A DNA stretch of 64,000 nt from Paralithodes platypus (GCA_032716605.1 CM064552.1:4387900-4451899), one strand, 5' to 3'. Shown: positions 43,869-54,422, counted from the stretch's first letter. The notes: generated by a model not told the origin, from the sequence alone. Numbers and translations: made by a program.

Positions 43869-44069
43869 CTCCTACTACTGTACCGGCTCTATTTAATTCA
43901 ATGTCAGCTATATTTAGACGATTATGTAGTTTAAGAAGGATGTGTGGTAGTAAAAAGGGTTAAGTGAGCTAGTACGAAGCTTGTTCATTGCTGGAGGACT
44001 TATTTGAACTGAACACATGCGTCTAACAGTAGCCAGAAAGAAGCTAAAAAGACGTCGCCGGTACAGGAG
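43869..44069. mobile_element. Family A foldback, complete (201 bp)
   Basis: Shares TTAA (43865-43868) with the preceding family B and ends at TTAA 44070-44073. CTCCTACTACTGTACCGGC on the left, GACGTCGCCGGTACAGGAG on the right. A good reference copy for the family length. Confidence 0.9.
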
Positions 44070-44100
44070 TTAATATCGATGTTTACGGCTCCAAGTGGTT
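44070..44100. mobile_element. Family C fragment at the family A junction
   Basis: TTAATATCGATGTTTACGG continues into CTCCAAGTGG, matching TTTAATATCGATGTTTACGG CACCAACTTCC of family C at 57242-57270. Family A probably inserted at this TTAA of a family C copy. Confidence 0.6.
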
Positions 44101-44369
44101 AAATGAGGTACCGAAATGGCGACTAAAGACCAAGTTGGCTCCCCTCTCACTAACTCCAGGGTCTCTACTAGGGGGTTAGGGTTAGGAAGGGACGGTGTGA
44201 TAAGATTGTAGGGGAAGGAGTCATATACAGATTATATTACCGGTACCACACTGCTGACGTGGCTGCCATTATACCGGTACTCCCTAACATACTTCACAAA
44301 TACTCCTCCTTACTTCCCAAATACTCCCCCAGTTACTCTAATACTCCTCCCTTACTCTCCATATATTTA

Positions 44370-44585
44370 TTTTTATTTATTTTTTTCTATGTGATTGAGG
44401 GAGGCAAAAGGCATAACTGCCTATAGCGAGTGCCTCCCCCATAGTTGAAAGAGTGACAGGGCCAAAATCAAGGGACGTTCGAGCCAAAATGCCTGGACAC
44501 ACGGAGTTTGAAGCAATTTAAGTCATAGGAAGAGGGAAAGACTGATTCTGGGAGAGTTCCAGAGCTCAGCTCCCCCTACTACCCC
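44370..44585 (-). mobile_element. Family I dispersed repeat
   Basis: The reverse complement carries CTTTCCCTCTTCCTATGACT, GTGTGTCCAGGCATTTTGGC and AGGCAGTTATGCCTTTTGCC, followed by TCCCTCAATCACATAGAAAA, colinear with 38340-38530. 44100-44370 is otherwise unique, grading into the minisatellite. Confidence 0.65.
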
Positions 44586-44589
44586 ATAT

Positions 44590-47470
44590 TATACTCCCCT
44601 ACTCCTCAACATACTCCCCTACTCCTCCCACATACTTCCCTACTCCCACCATACTTCCCTACTCCTCCCACATACTTCCCTACTCCCACATACTGTACTT
44701 CCCTACTCCCCACATACTCCTCTACTCCTCCCACATACTTCCCTACTCCCCACATACTCCTCTACTCCTCCCACATACTTCCCTACTCCCCACATACTCC
44801 TCTACTCCTCCCACATACTTCACTACTCCTCCCCACATACTTCCCTACTCCCCACATACTTCACTACTCCTCCCACATACTTCACTACTCCTCCCACATA
44901 CTTCACTACTCCTCCCACATACTCCTCTACTCCTCCCACATACTTCACTACTCCTCCCACATACTTCACTACTCCACCCACATACTCCTCTACTCCTCCC
45001 ACATACTTCACTACTCCTCTACTCCTCCCACATACTTCACTACTCCTCCCCACATACTTCACTACTCCTCCCACATACTTCACTACTCCTCCCACATACT
45101 TCACTACTCCTCTACTCCTCCCACATACTTCACTACTCCTCCCCACATACTTCACTACTCCTCCCACATACTTCACTACTCCTCCCACATACTTCACTAC
45201 TCCTCCCACATACTTCACTACTCCTCCCCACATACTTCACTACTCCTCCCCACATACTTCACTACTCCTCCCCACATACTTCACTACTCCTCCCACATAC
45301 TTCACTACTCCTCCCCACATACTTCACTACTCCCCACATACTACTCCTCCCCACATACTTCACTACTCCTCCCACATACTTCACTACTCCTCCCCACATA
45401 CTTCACTACTCCTCTCACATACTTCACTACTCCTCTCACATACTTCACTACTCCTCCCACATACTTCACTACTCCTCCCACATACTCCTCCCACATACTT
45501 CACTACTCCTCCCACATACTTCACTACTCCTCCCCACATACTTCACTACTCCTCTCACATACTTCACTACTCCTCCCACATACTTCACTACTCCTCCCAC
45601 ATACTCCTCCCACATACTTCACTACTCCTCCCACATACTTCACTACTCCTCCCCACATACTTCACTACTCCTCCCACATACTTCACTACTCCTCCCACAT
45701 ACTTCACTACTCCTCCCACATACTTCACTACTCCTCCCACATACTTCACTACTCCTCCCACATACTCCTCTACTCCTCCCACATACTTCACTACTCCTCT
45801 CACATACTTCACTACTCCTCCCACATACTTCACTACTCCTCCCACATACTTCACTACTCCTCCCACATACTTCACTACTCCTCCCACATACTTCACTACT
45901 CCTCCTCCCACATACTTCACTACTCCTCTCACATACTTCACTACTCCTCCCACATACTTCACTACTCCTCTCACATACTTCACTACTCCTCCCACATACT
46001 TCACTACTCCTCTCACATACTTCACTACTCCTCCCACATACTTCCTACTACTCCTCCCACATACTTCACTACTCCTCTCACCATACTTCACTACTCCTCC
46101 CACATACTTCACTACTCCACTCCCTCCCACACTACTTCCTACTCCCCCCACATACTTCACTACTCCTCCCACATACTTCCTACTCCTCCCACATACTTCC
46201 TCTACTCCTCTCACATACTTCACTACTCCTCCCACATACTTCACTACTCCTCCCACATACTTCACTACTCCTCCCACATACTTCACTACTCCTCCCACAT
46301 ACTTCACTACTCCTCCCACATACTTCACTACTCCTCCCCACATACTTCCCTACTCCTCCCACATACTTCCCTACTCCTCCCACATACTTCACTACTCCTC
46401 CCACATACTTCACTACTCCTCCCCACATACTTCACTACTCCTCCCCATACTTCACTACTACTCCTCCCACATACTTCACTACTCCTCCCACATACTTCCT
46501 ACTCCTCCCCATCCTCCCCATACTACTTCACTACTCCTCCCACATACTTCACTACTCCCTCCCCACATACTTCACACTACTCCTACTCCTCCCACATACT
46601 TCACTACTCCTCCACATACTTCACTACTCCTCCCACATACTTCACTACTCCTCCCACTTCACTACTCCTCCCTCCCCACATACTTCCTACTCCATCACTC
46701 CCCACATACTTCACTACTCCTCCCACATACTTCACTACTCCTCCCACATACTCCTCTACTCCTCCCACATACTTCACTACTCCTCCCCACATACTCCTCT
46801 ACTCCTCCCACATACTTCACTACTCCTCCCCACATACTTCACTACTCCTCCCACATACTTCACTACTCCTCCCACATACTCCTCTACTCCTCCCACATAC
46901 TTCACTACTCCTCCCACATACTTCACTACTCCTCCCACATACTTCACTACTCCTCCCACATACTCCTCCCACATACTTCACTACTCCTCCCACATACTCC
47001 TCTACTCCTCCCACATACTTCACTACTCCTCCCACATACTTCACTACTCCTCCCACATACTTCACTACTCCTCCCCACATACTTCACTACTCCTCCCACA
47101 TACTTCACTACTCCTCCCCACATACTTCACTACTCCTCCCACATACTTCACTACTCCTCCCACATACTTCACTACTCCTCCCACATACTTCACTACTCCT
47201 CCCACATACTTCACTACTCCTCCCACATACTCCTCTACTCCTCCCACATACTTCACTACTCCTCCCACATACTTCACTACTCCTCCCCACATACTTCCGT
47301 ACTCCCCACATACTTCACTACTCCTCCCCACATACTTCCCTACTCCCCACATACTTCCCTACTCCCCACATACTTTCCCTACTCCCCACATACTTCACTA
47401 CTCCTCTCCACATACTTCACTACTCCTCCCCACATACTCCCCTACTCCCCACATTCTCCCCTTGCTCCTC
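44590..47470. repeat. Giant 21-bp minisatellite (CCCACATACTTCACTACTCCT)n
   Basis: About 130-140 units over 2.9 kb. The 21-bp unit (for example 45182 and 45203) alternates with 22-bp (CCCC), 12-bp (ACATACTCCTCT) and other variants. Edges are more degenerate (CTTCCCTACTCC). Because 21 bp is seven codons, minus-strand frames of up to 251 codons (VGGVVKY repeats) appear. They lack any other protein feature and I reject them. Confidence 0.95.
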
Positions 47471-47489
47471 CCTTAATGCTCTCCTGCCA

Positions 47490-47655
47490 GGGATATTACC
47501 GGTAGTTCTAGGGCAGTACTTTCCTTTCCAATTGTCCCTTACCCACTCTAATCTACTGTTGAACTACTGTTTGACATTTTGAGCCGCAGTTACTTAGAGG
47601 GCAAGCAACCTCGAAGGGTCACTAGGCCTGTTGTTGCTTGGCTTCCTTTGTACTC
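47490..47655 (+). mobile_element. LINE 3' tail, severely 5'-truncated
   Basis: CTAGGGCAGTACTTTCCTTT, CCAATTGTCCCTTACCCACT, GAGGGCAAGCAACCTCGAAG and GTTGTTGCTTGGCTTCCTTT match 51140-51272. Flanking CCCTTGCTCC occurs on both sides (47459 and 47658) and the TACTCC array resumes after it, so it inserted into the array edge. A YY1-like TTCCATCTTGG (47855-47865) lies beyond, in unique sequence. Confidence 0.85.
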
Positions 47656-47943
47656 CCCCTTGCTCCCCTACTCCTTCATTGCTCCCTTACTACATCCTTA
47701 CTCTCTACGTACTCCCTTACTCCCCTCTCCTCCCCAACATTCCTCCTGCACCTCCCCATACACCACCACCACCACCTTCCATGAGAGCCGTCTATGGGGT
47801 GAATAACTTACACTTTGCAGCTTCAATTAATGGGCTATCACGCTCAAAATTCGCTTCCATCTTGGCAACGTCATATATTTATCTCTCTTGTGAACAAAAA
47901 ACTAAACAAATTTGAACTAAGTTTCAATATTGGTGTAGATTAA

Positions 47944-47946
<3 letters not shown>

Positions 47947-48032
<86 letters not shown>

Positions 48033-48036
48033 TGTG
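47947..48036. repeat. (GT)n microsatellite
   Basis: About 80 bp of GT with CGCGTGTGCG at the end. Confidence 0.95.
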
Positions 48037-48061
48037 CGTGTGTTTATTACTTCTTTCTCTT

Positions 48062-48145
48062 GCCTTTGATACCTAGAGACCTTTCCTAAGTTCAATCTAG
48101 TCGTCTAATGATAACCAAAAATTCGATGAAGTAAGGCGTTATTCC
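48062..48145. mobile_element. Family A right-arm fragment
   Basis: AGAGACCTTTCCTAAGTTCA, ATCTAGTCGTCTAATGATAA and CCAAAAATTCGATGAAGTAA resemble the right half of family A. The terminus is lost. Confidence 0.5.
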
Positions 48146-48299
48146 AGCAAAAGTGACAATCAAAACAAGGGGCCGGATTCTGTCTAAGGATGGCAGCGTC
48201 TACCATCACGCCATTCCATTTTCTGTCTACGTTTTCTTCGTGATGGTGTTGGTAGATGCACATTGATCGCTAGGATGCCGTGTACAGTACTATATTCAA

Positions 48300-48480
48300 A
48301 CACACACACTCTCTCTCTCTTACACTCACTCACTCACTCATTCACTCTCTCTCTCTCTCTCTCTCTCTGTGCGTGTATATCTATCTCTGTTTAACTAGCA
48401 CTATCTTGAAATTTCACTTCTAACTCTAACTCACTCTCTCTCTCTCTCTCTTATTTTATTTATCTCTCTTTTTATTTTAT
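48300..48480. repeat. (CT)n tracts directly 5' of the LINE
   Basis: CA, CT, CACT (48301-48367) and CT (48433-48450), then TTTATTTTATTTTA. The LINE sequence begins immediately after. Confidence 0.85.
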
Positions 48481-48485
48481 TTTAT

Positions 48486-49439
48486 ATCAAAGAAAGTCTT
48501 AACCCGACCCTCGTGTCAAAACCTCAAATTGTGAACGTCGACACATCTTTTGTGCTAATAAAGAATAATAAAGGTACAAAAATAATACTTGCGTTAATAT
48601 ACAGACCTCCAGCTCAATCAGTGCAAACTGACCGAGAAATTTACGAACAAATTGCAGATGTAAGTAACTCACAAGATACCGTAATTTTTGGCGACTTTAA
48701 TTTACATGTGACCAAGTGGGGCGATACTCTTACTTCACACTCCGGACATGACTTGTATACGAACTTGCAAGAGAGTTCGCTTTATCAATTTGTTCGAATG
48801 CCGACCCGTGGTAATAACGTTCTTGACATTGTACTTGCAACAAAAGAAGAATTGATAGAGAATTTGAATGTTGGTGATGAATTCAGTAACAGCGACCATC
48901 GTACGATAACTTTCACTTTAAAGTTTACTAGTAACGAACCAAATAGTAGCATCGAAAAAGTCCCTAATTTCAAGAAAGCAAACTTCCATAAACTTAGAGC
49001 TATGTTTAAAGAAACTGACTGGATCTTTTTAATTAACAATAACGACATAAATACATCTTGGAAGTTATTCGAAACCACTTACCTAAAAGCAGTGCAAGAC
49101 TGCATACCATCGAAAATACGGCGTCCAGGCCATAATAATAAGCCCAAATGGTGGAATAAAGATATTTCAAACTGCCTGCTTGCTAAAAAATGTGCTAATG
49201 ATAGATTAAAATCCTCACAAAATGACGAAGAACGGGTGAAATTTGTAGAGCTACGACGCAAAGCCAAAAAGTTAATTAAGCAAAGTAAAAAGACCTTAGA
49301 GTTACATATTGCGAATCAAAGTAAAACAAACCCGAAAGAATTCTATAGTTATATCAGAAAGAAAAAAGTAGTTACTTCAACTGTTGGACCGTTAGTCGAT
49401 GAAAAAGGAATACACCAAAGACGAAGTACAAATGAGTAA
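48486..49439 (+). pseudogene. LINE endonuclease fragment and linker
   Basis: The frame is open from the breakpoint (IKESLNPTLVSKPQIVNVDT) with no initiator ATG at the start, so it is the interior of a longer ORF2. Endonuclease motifs: LIYRPP (substrate strand), GDFNLH (about residue 60 counted from 48513), LDIVLA, and SDHRTI (about residue 127), which carries the catalytic D-H pair. The N-terminal catalytic N and E motifs are lost. A basic, K-rich linker leads to the polymerase. The frame ends at 49439 after a one-base slip in an A run near 49400. Confidence 0.9.
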
Positions 49440-51075
49440 TGCCCTCAATACCTTCTTTGCATCAGTTTTTACAACAGAAGACCTCAGTGATATCCCTACA
49501 CCATCGCCGATTCAGATTGATAATTCAGATGTTCTAAGCAATATCACCGTTACAGAGAGAGAAGTATTGAATTGTTTAGATAAACTCAAGGTAAATAAAA
49601 CGCCAGGACCTGATACAATCTCGCCTAGAGTTCTAAAGGAAGCTAAGAATGAGCTCTCCAAACCACTGACATTACTATTCAATAAATCCTTGCAGTCTGG
49701 AACTATGCCTGATCAGTGGAAGCTAGCCAACGTAACACCGATATTCAAAAAAGGCAGCAAATCCCTACCCAGTAACTATCGTCCAATTAGCTTAACCTCA
49801 GTTGTATGTAAAATGCTAGAAACGGTCATACGAGACAGACTCGTAAATCACTTGGAGGAAAATAACATACTTAAAGATACTCAACACGGCTTTCGTAAAA
49901 AACGTTCCTGTTTAACAAACCTCTTAGACTTCTTCCACGATATCCTCAACCTCTACGATGAGAGTAAAGCTGTAGATATTATATACCTTGATTTTCAAAA
50001 GGCCTTTGACAAAGTTCCCCACAAACGTTTACTGCTAAAACTAAAAGCGCATGGAATACAAGACGGTGTGTTGAAATGGATAGAAAATTGGCTCAGCAAC
50101 AGAAAGCAAAGGGTAGTCATAAACGGTAAGGCATCTAAATGGACCAATGTAAGTAGCGGGGTACCCCAGGGATCGGTACTAGGACCAATTCTCTTTCTAA
50201 TTTACATCAACGACATAGATGAGGGTCTCACCTGCACAATCTCAAAATTTGCTGACGATACAAAAATTGCAAATAGCGTACTCTCAAAAGAACAAGTTGA
50301 CGATATGCAACACAATCTAGATAAATTGTCATGTTGGGCCCAAATTTGGCAAATGAGTTTCAATGCGGATAAATGTAAAGTACTACATGTCGGATACCTA
50401 AATGAGAAAGCAAACTATTCGATGAATGGCACTCAGCTTAAGAATGTAAACAGAGAAACTGATCTGGGAGTAACAATATCGAGTAACCTAAAACCGAGTC
50501 AACAATGTTCAGAAGTTGTTAAGAAGGCAAACAAAATAATTGGCTTTATAGGCAGGTCATTTGAGCATAAATCCAAAGAAGTTATCCTAACCCTTTACAA
50601 TTCCTTAGTCCGCCCTCTTCTGGAATACTGCGTTCAATCCTGGTGCCCTTATTACCAAAAAGATATAAACAAGCTAGAACGAGTTCAACGTAGAGTTACC
50701 AAAATGATACCTAGCCTAAAGAACAAACCATACGAAGAGCGTCTTAGAGAATTAAATCTATTTCCTTTAACCCAGCGCAGATTAAGAGGCGACTTAATTC
50801 AAGTGTTCAAAATCATCAAAGGCATCGACAATATGAACTGTAGTAAGTACTTCACTATCGACCAATCTAATTACACGCGGGGAAACGGTTGCAAAATTAT
50901 TGGTAAATCTTTTAACTCGCACGAATCTAAGAATTTCTTCTTCAATCGAGTTGTCAACTTGTGGAATGGGCTTCCCCGAGACGTTATAGACTGCAGCACC
51001 GTTGATTCATTTAAATTCCGCCTAGACAAATATCTCGCATCAAACCCGCGACTGACTGCGTTTGTAAATGAATAA
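49399..51075 (+). pseudogene. LINE reverse transcriptase, C-terminal ORF2
   Basis: 558 codons counted from the first in-frame M, which is not the original start: the true frame continues from the endonuclease across the slip (GPLVDE ... YTKDEVQMSNALNTFF). Motifs in order: TPIFKKGSKSLPSNYRPISL (about residue 110-130), HGFRKKRSC, DFQKAFDKVPHKRLLLKL (from about 198), SGVPQGSVLGP (about 253), LIYINDID, FADDTKI (catalytic DD at about 286-287), LGVTISSNLKPS, and the C-terminal NLWNGLPRDVIDCSTVDSFK ending NPRLTAFVNE. The body itself contains no internal stop. Apart from the truncation and the single slip it is well preserved, which points to a relatively young insertion. Confidence 0.9.
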
Positions 51076-51400
51076 CTTTATCCTCCCCTCAGTTACTAAC
51101 CCATATGTCCCCTACTAACTTCCTGCCACGTTAGTGGCAGGGCAGTAGTTCCCTTTCCAATGTTCCCTTACCCACTCTAAACCACTGTTTGGACACTTGA
51201 TCCTCAGTGTTTTGGAGGACAAGCAACCTAGAAGGGTCACTAGATCTGTTGTTGCTTGATTTCCTTTGTACTCCTTTGTACTCTCTCTCTCTCTCTCTCT
51301 CATAGTAATAATCACCCTGATCAGAGACATTTTTATATCGAAAAATTTACAAATTTGACAATAAGGTGGTCTGGTGGGCATTTTTGAGTTTGAAAGAAGT

Positions 51401-51600
51401 GTGGATGGCAAAAACAAAGTGTGGATGGCAAAAACAAAGTGTGGATGGCAAAAACAAAGTCTGGATGGCAAAAACAAAGTGTGGATGGCAAAAACAAAGT
51501 GTGGATGGCAAAAACAAAGTGTGGATGGCAAAAACAAAGTGTGGATGGCAAAAACAAAGTGTGAATGGCAAAAACAAAGTGTGGATGGCAAAAACAAAGC
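51401..51600. repeat. 20-bp minisatellite, 10 units
   Basis: Ten near-identical units of GTGGATGGCAAAAACAAAGT, with single changes CTGGATGG and GTGAATGG. Frames on both strands through it are artefacts. Confidence 0.95.
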
Positions 51601-51660
51601 AAATTCCTCAATAACAATTAAAAAAAACTATCATAATAAACTCCAAGACGTCGGATCAGA

Positions 51661-52223
51661 TAGTTGACGCCTTTGAACAATATTTTGGCTAACATTGGTC
51701 GATTTTAGTAAGCGTTCCGTGAAGCCAAGAGTTACAAACCATCTCAATTAACCCTTCAACTCTCACAGACCCTTGCTGAATTTTAATACAATCGTTTAAG
51801 GGGCTAGTGGCCGTTTGTTTGTTGTATTAATTCATTTATGCATTTAATTTTTAGTTTCCTCGCTAGACCTCCTTCAAACTTGGAAAAATACTCCCTAGGC
51901 CGCCCCTCAAGACAAATTTGTACATTTTTCTACTAAGAAATGTCCCGGCCGAAGGCTGATTCCTCCTATAATTAGCCTACAGGCTCGCTATCTCTTGCCA
52001 GGACAAAATTTCGACACCTAAATGGCACGATAGGTCTTAAAATTGACAACGAAATGGAGCTACAGGTGTTAAAATCGCCAAACTAATGGGCCTAACATTT
52101 TAAAATGTCAAAACTAATGGGGCTAAACACGAGGGAGAAAGGGGTCCAAAAACCGGCCGATCCCCCCTAAATAATAGGCCGAATAAATTGAAGAAAACCC
52201 GTCTTGTTATACTGAAAGGGATA
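51661..52223. mobile_element. Family A foldback split by family B
   Basis: The left half (CGTCGGATCAGATAGTTGAC, TTTGGCTAACATTGGTCGAT) and start of the right arm (CAGACCCTTGCTGAATTTTA, ATACAATCGTTTAA) are separated from the rest (AATAGGCCGAATAAATTGAA, TTATACTGAAAGGG) by the family B element at 51800-52166. Without it the element is about 193 bp. Confidence 0.8.
51800..52166 (+). mobile_element. Family B element inside family A
   Basis: TTAA (51796-51799) on the left, CTAA on the right (52167-52170). GGGGCTAGTGGCCG start, AGTTTCCTCGCTAGACCTCC, GGCCGAAGGCTGATTCCTCC, AAACTAATGGGGCTAAACAC, end CGATCCCCC. 367 bp, longer than usual because of extra sequence near the left end. Confidence 0.8.
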
Positions 52224-52291
52224 GATAGCTTAGGCCGGATACTCGGAAACTTTTACGGCGCCTAATATCGCTCTGACCGTCATATCCTTAA

Positions 52292-52609
52292 GGGGAGGTA
52301 TTTAGTTTGATCCCTAGACCTCCATCAAGCTTAAAATTACACCCCCTTGAGTCACTTTGAAGATAAATGTTTACATTTTTCGGTAGAAAAATGTCCAGGC
52401 CGAAGGCCGGTTCCTCTTAAATTACAGGCTCGCTATCGCTCGCCAGGAGAAAATCGACACCTGAATTGCACGAAAGGTCTTAATATGGGGTGAAAGTTCT
52501 TAAAATCGCTAAAGTAATGGGGCAAACGTTTTATAATATCAAAAGCAATGGGGCTAAACATGAGGGAGAAAGGGGTCAAGAAAAAAGTCCCTCAAGTGGA
52601 AATCTCCCC
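52292..52609 (+). mobile_element. Family B element, complete
   Basis: TTAA on both sides (52288-52291 and 52610-52613). GGGGAGGTATTTAGTTTGAT ... AAGTGGAAATCTCCCC. 318 bp. Confidence 0.9.
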
Positions 52610-52702
52610 TTAACGGCGACATGCAGTATTCAAACGCCATAAAACTCAAAGGCCATGTCGTAACTGACATGTATAAAATAGTCTAGTCTTCCTCTACACA
52701 TG

Positions 52703-52892
52703 TCCCTCTTTCAATGCAGGTGACGTCTGTTTCTATATTAGTCTAGCCAACATTTGCAGCTTAGGAAGGATCTGTGGTAGCTATAGGGGTTCATTTCGAT
52801 TAACCCATCGCTAGAGGTCCTTCGTAAGCTGAACACAATAGTCTAATACTATCCAGAATCAAATCAAAAGGACGCCACCCGCACTGAAAGGG
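52703..52892. mobile_element. Family A foldback
   Basis: CCCTCTTTCAATGCAGGTGA, CGTCTG on the left; GGACGCCACCCGCACTGAAA, GGG on the right; core CAGCTTAGGAAGGATCTGTG and GGTCCTTCGTAAGCTGAAC. TTAA (52893-52896) is shared with the next family B. Confidence 0.85.
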
Positions 52893-52896
52893 TTAA

Positions 52897-53193
52897 GGGG
52901 AGGTTTTTAGTTTGTTCCCTAGACTTCCATCAAACTTAAAATTACTCCCCCTAGACCCCCTTTCAAGATAAATTTGTAAATTTTTCGGTAGAAAAATGTC
53001 CCGACCGAAGGCCGATTCCCCCTAAATTACAGGCTCGCTATCGCTCGCCAGGAAAAAATCGACACCTAAATGGCACGAATGGTCTTAAAATTGACAGAAA
53101 TGGGGCGAGGGTTCTTAAAATCGCCAAACTAATGGGGCTAAACATGAGGGAGAAAGGGGTCCAGAAAAAAATCCTCCAGGTGGAATTCTCCCC
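52897..53193 (+). mobile_element. Family B element, complete
   Basis: TTAA on both sides (52893-52896 and 53194-53197). GGGGAGGTTTTTAGTTTGTT ... CAGGTGGAATTCTCCCC. 297 bp, lacking one of the internal GGTCTTAAAAT units. Confidence 0.9.
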
Positions 53194-53204
53194 TTAACCA
53201 AAAC

Positions 53205-53447
53205 ACATCCCCAAGATTCCCCTTCTAGATAAATTAGTATAATTTTCTTTAAAAACATATAGGCCGATTCCTCCTGAATTACTAGCTCGCTATCGCTCGC
53301 CAGGAAATAATCGAGACCTAAATGGCACGAAACGTCTTAATATTGACAAGTAAATAGGGTGAAAGGTCTTAAAATCGCCAAACTAAAGGACCGAACGTCT
53401 TAAAGTCTGAACACGAATGAGACTAAACACGAGGGAGAAAAATATAA
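53205..53447 (+). mobile_element. Family B element, right end converted into a minisatellite
   Basis: CCCCAAGATTCCCCTTCTAG, CTCGCTATCGCTCGCCAGGA, AAATCGCCAAACTAAAGGAC, GACTAAACACGAGGGAGAAA, then ATATAAAACAACAACTATCC, which is also the start of the 55-bp unit. Confidence 0.8.
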
Positions 53448-54265
53448 AACAACAACTATCCCCTCCCCCCCTAAACCCCTAAACTGCCATCACGTCATAT
53501 AAAACAACAACTATCCCCTCCCCCCCTAAACCCCTAAACTGCCATCACGTCATATAAAACAACAACTATCCCCTCCCCCCCTAAACCCCTAAACTGCCAT
53601 CACGTCATATAAAACAACAACTATCCCCTCCCCCCCTAAACCCCTAAACTGCCATCACGTCATATAAAACAACAACTATCCCTTCCCTCCCTAAACCCCT
53701 AAACTGCCATCACGTCATATAAAACAACAACTATCCCTTCCCCCCCTAAACCCCTAAACTGCCATCACGTCATATAAAACAACAACTATCCCTTCCCCCC
53801 CTAAACCCCTAAACTGCCATCACGTCATATAAAACAACAACTATCTCCCCCCCCCTAAACCCCTAAACTGCCATCGTCATATAAAACAACAACTATCCCT
53901 TCCCCCCCTAAACCCCTAAACTGCCATCACGTCATATAAAACAACAACTATCCCCTCCCCCCCCCTAAACCCCTAAACTGCCATCACGTCATATAAAACA
54001 ACAACTATCCCTTCCCCCCCTAAACCCCTAAACTGCCATCACGTCATATAAAACAACAACTATCCCTTCCCTCCCTAAACCCCTAAACTGCCATCACGTC
54101 ATATAAAACAACAACTATCCCCTCCCCCCCTAAACCCCTAAACTCCCATCACGTCATATAAAACAACAACTATCTCCTCCCCCCCTAAACCCCTAAACTG
54201 CCATCACGTCATATAAAACAACAACTATCCCCTCCCCCCCTAAACCCCTAAACTGCCATCACGTC
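53448..54265. repeat. 55-bp minisatellite made of a family B/family A junction, about 15 units
   Basis: Unit: ATATAAAACAACAACTATCC, CCTCCCCCCCTAAACCCCTA, AACTGCCATCACGTC. The first half corresponds to the right end of family B (AGAAAAAC..C.ATCTCCCC, TTAA). The second half corresponds to the left end of family A (TTAACCCCTT...ACGTC). After the last unit the sequence continues as a family A left arm (CTTGTCATCATATTCTGGTT, ATCATTAAACCATTTTC). Confidence 0.85.
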
Positions 54266-54389
54266 CTTGTCATCATATTCTGGTTATCATTAAACCATTT
54301 TCTTTGGTTTATAATTGACCTCTATGACTCAAATGGGTAGGCTTGCTTGGAGTAGCCTAGTGAGGTTAGGTTACGACATTGTGGGAGAT

Positions 54390-54422
54390 AGAGAGAGAGA
54401 GAGTGTGTGTAGAGAGAGAGAG

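Larger units (their letters stand above)
48483..51290 (+). mobile_element. CR1-like LINE, 5'-truncated and frameshifted
   Basis: A non-LTR retrotransposon: C-terminal part of an apurinic-type endonuclease (48486-49439), reverse transcriptase (49399-51075) and a 3' UTR of about 200 bp ending CTTTGTACTCCTTTGTACTC next to CT repeats. A terminal short direct repeat instead of poly-A is usual for CR1-like elements. ORF1 and the first part of the endonuclease are missing. The 5' break falls within the frame after a T-rich stretch. Two tail-only relatives are at 26230-26387 and 47490-47655. Clade naming (CR1/Jockey group) rests on motifs only. Confidence 0.9.

Noticed and set aside
44823..47352. Minus-strand frames of VGGVVKY heptads up to 251 codons
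   Set aside because: The 21-bp minisatellite is a multiple of three, so any stop-free frame stays open. No start context, domain or flanking non-repeat protein.
51366..51667. Repeat protein KNKVWMAKTKCGWQKQSVDG
   Set aside because: A 20-bp minisatellite rotates through all three frames every 60 bp. The minus strand is equally open.
53448..54265. CRISPR-like array of 55-bp units
   Set aside because: Direct tandem repeats without spacers in a eukaryotic genome, and the unit is explained by a family B/A junction.
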